64,000 nt of DNA from Desulfopila sp. IMCC35008 (lineage in GTDB: Bacteria > Desulfobacterota > Desulfobulbia > Desulfobulbales > Desulfocapsaceae), in the NCBI RefSeq assembly GCF_010646885.2, contig NZ_CP050700.1, positions 5,586,001 through 5,650,000 of the forward strand, written 5' to 3'. Below the pieces are notes generated by a model that was not told the origin of the DNA, searched no databases, and was given only the letters and a program-made list of their open reading frames with translations. Numbering within the stretch: the first letter of the stretch is position 1; the number at the start of each line of letters is the position of its first letter. Positions 60,893-64,000 of the stretch are shown in pieces. The position numbers and the translations under genes are program-made.

Positions 60893-61771
60893 TTATTCAC
60901 TAAAATAATCATCTTCAAGCAATCGTTTAGCTTTTCTTTTGGCGATCTGGTTGCTGAGGTTGTACTCGGGTGCAGACTGTAATGAAAAGTCGAGAACCTC
61001 CCTCAGTAAAGCGTCGTGCAACTTCTTATCGAATAGTTGCCGGGCGAGTGTCTCTGCATAGGTGACCTGGATGAGCAGGAATTGCCGCCCGGATATAGCC
61101 AGGGCCTTTTCAAAATGTTCCCGGCTTTTATCGGGGTCACCGCCGAACATCGGGGGACGGGTTGCGTAATAACCACCGAAAAAGAGGTGGGGGGCTCCAG
61201 CCTGGTAGGTCTCGTCGAGTTCGAGCAGCCTGGCCATGACCTTTTCCACCGTAACGAGTTCGGCCATTGCCGCAGGCGCTCCCTGTTGCTGTTGAATCCA
61301 GTTTAGCACAGCCAGAGCTCCCCAGAACAAGGGCGGAACATCGGAACGGTTAAGTTGCGACAACCTGTCTTCCAGCTGATCTATTCCGGTTACCTTCTGA
61401 AGATGGATGGTTCGGGCGAGCAGCGCTGCACCGTATTCGTTTGCCTTCTTGGATACTGTTTGAATGCGCTCTTTCGGATAGCCACACTCCCCCATGGCAC
61501 CAATATAGCCGCTATAGGCCTGTGACCCGGCTATAAGCAACGACTTGCTTTTTGGATCGGAGGCAATCATGGAGTCGATCATCAGCAGGTAGGAGGGGGA
61601 ACCCTCGCACACCAGCTCCAGATCTGCCTGTTTCTGCAGGTTGGCGACGGTGGGTTCGATAAAGGTGGTGCTAAGCAGGGCGGAGCAGGAGCTGAGTAGC
61701 AGCAGACAACCGGCTGCCAGCAGGTAACCTTTTGTTCGTGAAGGGCACAATCGCCTGAGTATTTGTTTCAT
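60893..61771 (-). CDS. TatT family TPR lipoprotein of a TRAP transporter
   Basis: The 292-residue protein has a lipoprotein signal (LLLLSSCS) and helical repeats typical of TatT (LICEGSPSYLLMIDS-like segment, SLLIAGSQAYSGYIGAMG, HLFFGGYYATRPPMFGGDPDKSREHFEKAL, LVQVTYAETLARQ-like). TatT partners the P component in a TPR-associated TRAP transporter (known in Treponema pallidum). It is next to the P gene by 37 bp. Confidence 0.85.
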   Translation of the reverse strand: MKQILRRLCPSRTKGYLLAAGCLLLLSSCSALLSTTFIEPTVANLQKQADLELVCEGSPSYLLMIDSMIASDPKSKSLLIAGSQAYSGYIGAMGECGYPKERIQTVSKKANEYGAALLARTIHLQKVTGIDQLEDRLSQLNRSDVPPLFWGALAVLNWIQQQQGAPAAMAELVTVEKVMARLLELDETYQAGAPHLFFGGYYATRPPMFGGDPDKSREHFEKALAISGRQFLLIQVTYAETLARQLFDKKLHDALLREVLDFSLQSAPEYNLSNQIAKRKAKRLLEDDYFSE

Positions 61772-61789
61772 GAGAGTGGGGAGTAGTAT

Positions 61790-62722
61790 TTAAGTGTATT
61801 GGCTGGTCATTGCCGATATTTCCTGTAAGATTCTCTCTTTGAGCCGTTCGGGGCCCAAAACCCGCGCCATACCGCCGTACTGCAGGATTTTCATCATAAT
61901 TTCACGATCATCGCTGACAGGCAGACGGAGGATGATTCCCTCATCGCACGGTTCAATCTCCTGGCCGGTGTGCCAGTGCTGGTGTTTCACCAGTTCGGCG
62001 GCTGTCCCGGTAAACAGGATTTCTGCTGTGTAGGTCTTCGAACCCTTGAATATACCAAACGATTGTTGCAGATATGTTTCATTAAGGTTCGGTAATCGTG
62101 ATATCTTCTCATCCGTCACTTCCGCTTCCCCGATCCTGGCCAGGTGAAACATGCGCAGATCGTTCCGCAGACGGCATTGCGCCAGCAGATACCATCGTCC
62201 CTGATAGTTGCATAATCGTTGCGGCTCAACCACTCGTACACTGGCATCGGAAGAGGCTGAGGTGTAGTGGAGGGATACTGCCCTGTGATTCAACAGGGCA
62301 TCTACAATCTTGCCGAAGATGCCGGTATTGATCGATTCGATCTCAACCCACTCACAGTAGAGTCCTTCTTTTAGATCCTGGTAATCGGCAGAGAGCAGGG
62401 TGGAGAGTTTTTCTTCGAGTTGCCGTACTTCATCCAGATCTTTTAAACCAGCCTCTTCGGCAAGTTTATGGATCATGCCGAGCAGGAAAAAGACTTTAGG
62501 GCTCTGGGTAAAGGGCAGGGAAAAGCCTTGTTCGGTATAGTAAAAACCGTTTTTTAGCTGATCGAATTCAAGCGGGGCCAGCAGTCTGTCGCGAAGATAG
62601 GCAATATCCCTGCGGGCTGTAGCGAGTGAGACCTCAAACTGTTCGGTCAGGTTGGTGGCATTGGGATACCGGTTGTTGAGTATGTCCTGGTGAAACGAGT
62701 AGACGCGTTCAAGCAGGCTCAT
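61790..62722 (-). CDS. WYL-domain transcription regulator
   Basis: The 310-residue regulator has an N-terminal helix-turn-helix of DeoR/HTH_11 type (TNLTEQFEVSLATARRDIAYLRDRL) and a WYL domain (ALLNHRAVSLHYTSA, RVVEPQRLCNYQGRWYLLAQCRLR, RMFHLARI). WYL regulators sense nucleic acids or small ligands. It lies 9 bp after rpoN and 18 bp before the TatT gene, so it may regulate this transport operon. Confidence 0.9.
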   Translation of the reverse strand: MSLLERVYSFHQDILNNRYPNATNLTEQFEVSLATARRDIAYLRDRLLAPLEFDQLKNGFYYTEQGFSLPFTQSPKVFFLLGMIHKLAEEAGLKDLDEVRQLEEKLSTLLSADYQDLKEGLYCEWVEIESINTGIFGKIVDALLNHRAVSLHYTSASSDASVRVVEPQRLCNYQGRWYLLAQCRLRNDLRMFHLARIGEAEVTDEKISRLPNLNETYLQQSFGIFKGSKTYTAEILFTGTAAELVKHQHWHTGQEIEPCDEGIILRLPVSDDREIMMKILQYGGMARVLGPERLKERILQEISAMTSQYT

Positions 62723-62731
62723 TGTGCTGCC

Positions 62732-64000
62732 CTATTTTGACTGCCTGCGATGTTTTACCGGCAGTATCTTCATCTGTTCACGATATTTGGCGACAGTCCG
62801 GCGGGCGATCTTGATATTGGTTTCTGCAAGTTTATTGGAGATGGCGCTGTCACTAAGAGGCTTGGTTTTATCCTCATCCTGGATCATCTTGCGTATCCGG
62901 GTCTTGATCGACTCGGAGGCCAGTGCTTCGCCACCTTCCCTTGGGATGGCAGTGGAAAAGAAGTATTTTAATTCGTAAATACCCTGCGGGGTATGGGTAT
63001 ATTTATTGGAGGTCACCCGGCTGATAGTCGACTCGTGCATCTCGATGTCTTCTGCCACATCACGCAGGATCAACGGTTTCAGGTAGGCAGGACCGCGTTC
63101 GAAAAAATCCATCTGGAATTTCAGGATCGATTCCATCACCTTGTAGATGGTGCGCTGACGCTGGTACAGCGAGCGAATAAACCACTCCGCACTCTTGACC
63201 TTTTCGGTGACGTAACTGCGGGACTCTTTTTGTAATTTCTTATCCTTGTTCTGCAGCATTTCCACATACTCAGAGGAAAGCTTCAGGTTGGGAACGTCGT
63301 CGTCGTTTAAGCGAATAATGTATTCCCCGTCCACCTTATGCACATAGACATCCGGCACAATGTAGTTGGTGGTGTCGGTGGCGTAGGGAAGCCCGGGGAA
63401 GGGGGTCAGCTCGGAGGTGATGAAGTCGATGGCCCGGATAATTTCATTCTTTTTCTTACCGGTAGCCCGCATCAACTCCTTGTAGTTTTTTACTTCCAGC
63501 AGCGACAGGTGATCCCTGACGATAATGGCTGCCAGACTGTTTTCTTTACCCATTCGTTCAAGTTGTAGATAAAGTGACTCAGAGACATCCCGTGCCGCGA
63601 TACCTGGTGGATCGAGTTCCTGCATTATTTCAAGAACATATTCCACTTCGTCCGTGTCGCTTTCGTTTGCCTTGATAATCTCCTCGGTGGTCACCACCAG
63701 GAATCCGTACCGGTTCAGGTTGGCAGCGATATAGAGGGCAATCTGTTTTTCTTTTTCATCAAGTTCACGATGGGCGAGCTGCCATTGCAGATAGGCCAGC
63801 AGGCCGGGTTGTTCCGATATGAAATCGAACTGCGAGGGGGCATCTGCAGCAGGTGTCTCGTGGGCAAAGGAGAAGTTGGAATCAAAATTATTAGCGTAAT
63901 CTTCCCAGTTTACCTGATCAAGCGTCTCGCCGATCGATACCTGTTCGGTAACATCCTGCTCTTTCTTGGGTTCCGTACTCTCAATCGATGCACTTAATTC
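62732..64000 (-). CDS. rpoN: RNA polymerase sigma-54 factor (partial, N-terminus off window)
   Basis: The frame stays open from the stop at 62732 to the window edge (423 codons), so the start lies outside. It has the core-binding region (LDEKEKQIALYIAANLNRYGFL; LQELDPPGIAARDVSESLYLQLERMG), the HTH region DVAEDIEMHESTISRVTSNKY and the RpoN box ARRTVAKYREQM near the end. It serves NifA-like activators such as that at 19.2-20.7 kb. The gene is followed by a WYL regulator and TRAP genes rather than the common hpf gene. Confidence 0.95.
   Translation of the reverse strand, partial: ELSASIESTEPKKEQDVTEQVSIGETLDQVNWEDYANNFDSNFSFAHETPAADAPSQFDFISEQPGLLAYLQWQLAHRELDEKEKQIALYIAANLNRYGFLVVTTEEIIKANESDTDEVEYVLEIMQELDPPGIAARDVSESLYLQLERMGKENSLAAIIVRDHLSLLEVKNYKELMRATGKKKNEIIRAIDFITSELTPFPGLPYATDTTNYIVPDVYVHKVDGEYIIRLNDDDVPNLKLSSEYVEMLQNKDKKLQKESRSYVTEKVKSAEWFIRSLYQRQRTIYKVMESILKFQMDFFERGPAYLKPLILRDVAEDIEMHESTISRVTSNKYTHTPQGIYELKYFFSTAIPREGGEALASESIKTRIRKMIQDEDKTKPLSDSAISNKLAETNIKIARRTVAKYREQMKILPVKHRRQSK

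Noticed and set aside
1..64000. CRISPR arrays, insertion sequences, prophage or integrative elements
   Set aside because: No regularly spaced repeats, transposase, integrase or phage genes were seen, and the tRNA genes show no adjacent duplicated 3' ends.

Overview
The window looks like the origin-proximal part of a chromosome from a Gram-negative, sulfur-metabolising bacterium, most likely a Desulfobacterota/Desulfobulbales relative. I infer this from the gene families: YeeE/TusA/DsrE-type sulfur carriers, class II DAHP synthase, a deltaproteobacterial RdgC-like protein pair, GatCAB, an RpoN/NifA-type regulator pair and a TatT-type TRAP transporter. No database search was possible, so the taxon is an inference. 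I saw no rRNA, CRISPR array, insertion sequence or prophage. Four tRNA genes are present.

Left arm (1-10.3 kb): a partial rlmL, a decayed reading frame, pal, then a leftward operon of an HD-GYP response regulator, gatC, gatA, hisC and cmk. Next comes a divergent sulfur locus: a YeeE/YedE membrane transporter to the left, and tusA plus three small DsrE/F/H-like proteins to the right. A beta-lactamase-fold hydrolase faces the origin. Centre (10.3-17.8 kb): an origin-like AT-rich region with DnaA-box-like sequences in an inverted repeat, followed by dnaN, gyrB, gyrA and gpsA. dnaA is not in the window. Genes point mostly away from this region on both sides.

17.8-42.5 kb is mixed housekeeping. 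It holds rdgB, queH, a NifA-like activator, two tRNA-Ser genes, parB-parA with a perfect parS, nadB, tRNA-Glu and tRNA-Lys, an rdgC-like pair, gatB-radC-hemW, CYTH and EI24 proteins, and radA. After these come a nucleotidyl cyclase fused to a cyclic-nucleotide-binding domain, a DegP-type protease, a second parS-like site, class II DAHP synthase, an HsdR-N-domain protein, a secreted unknown, prmA, a PilZ protein and rsmE.

42.5-57.4 kb is the most distinctive part. A leftward Bat operon (moxR, DUF58, DUF4381-like, batA, batB/C, batD, batE) lies downstream of a HAD phosphatase and a two-component system. That two-component system is divergent from a VIT-vWA protein gene and a class-GN-like sortase gene. 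Together the kinase, regulator, target and sortase form a proteobacterial dedicated sortase system. A 15-bp direct repeat with 31-bp period in the divergent intergenic region is a candidate regulator-binding site. The vWA sortase substrate sits beside an operon of MoxR and vWA proteins, which suggests a linked envelope function.

57.4-64 kb: hpt, then a leftward run of rpoN (partial), a WYL-domain regulator, a TatT-type TPR lipoprotein, and TRAP P, Q and M components. By eye the 42-64 kb part is richer in G+C than the origin-proximal 10-25 kb part; this was not computed.
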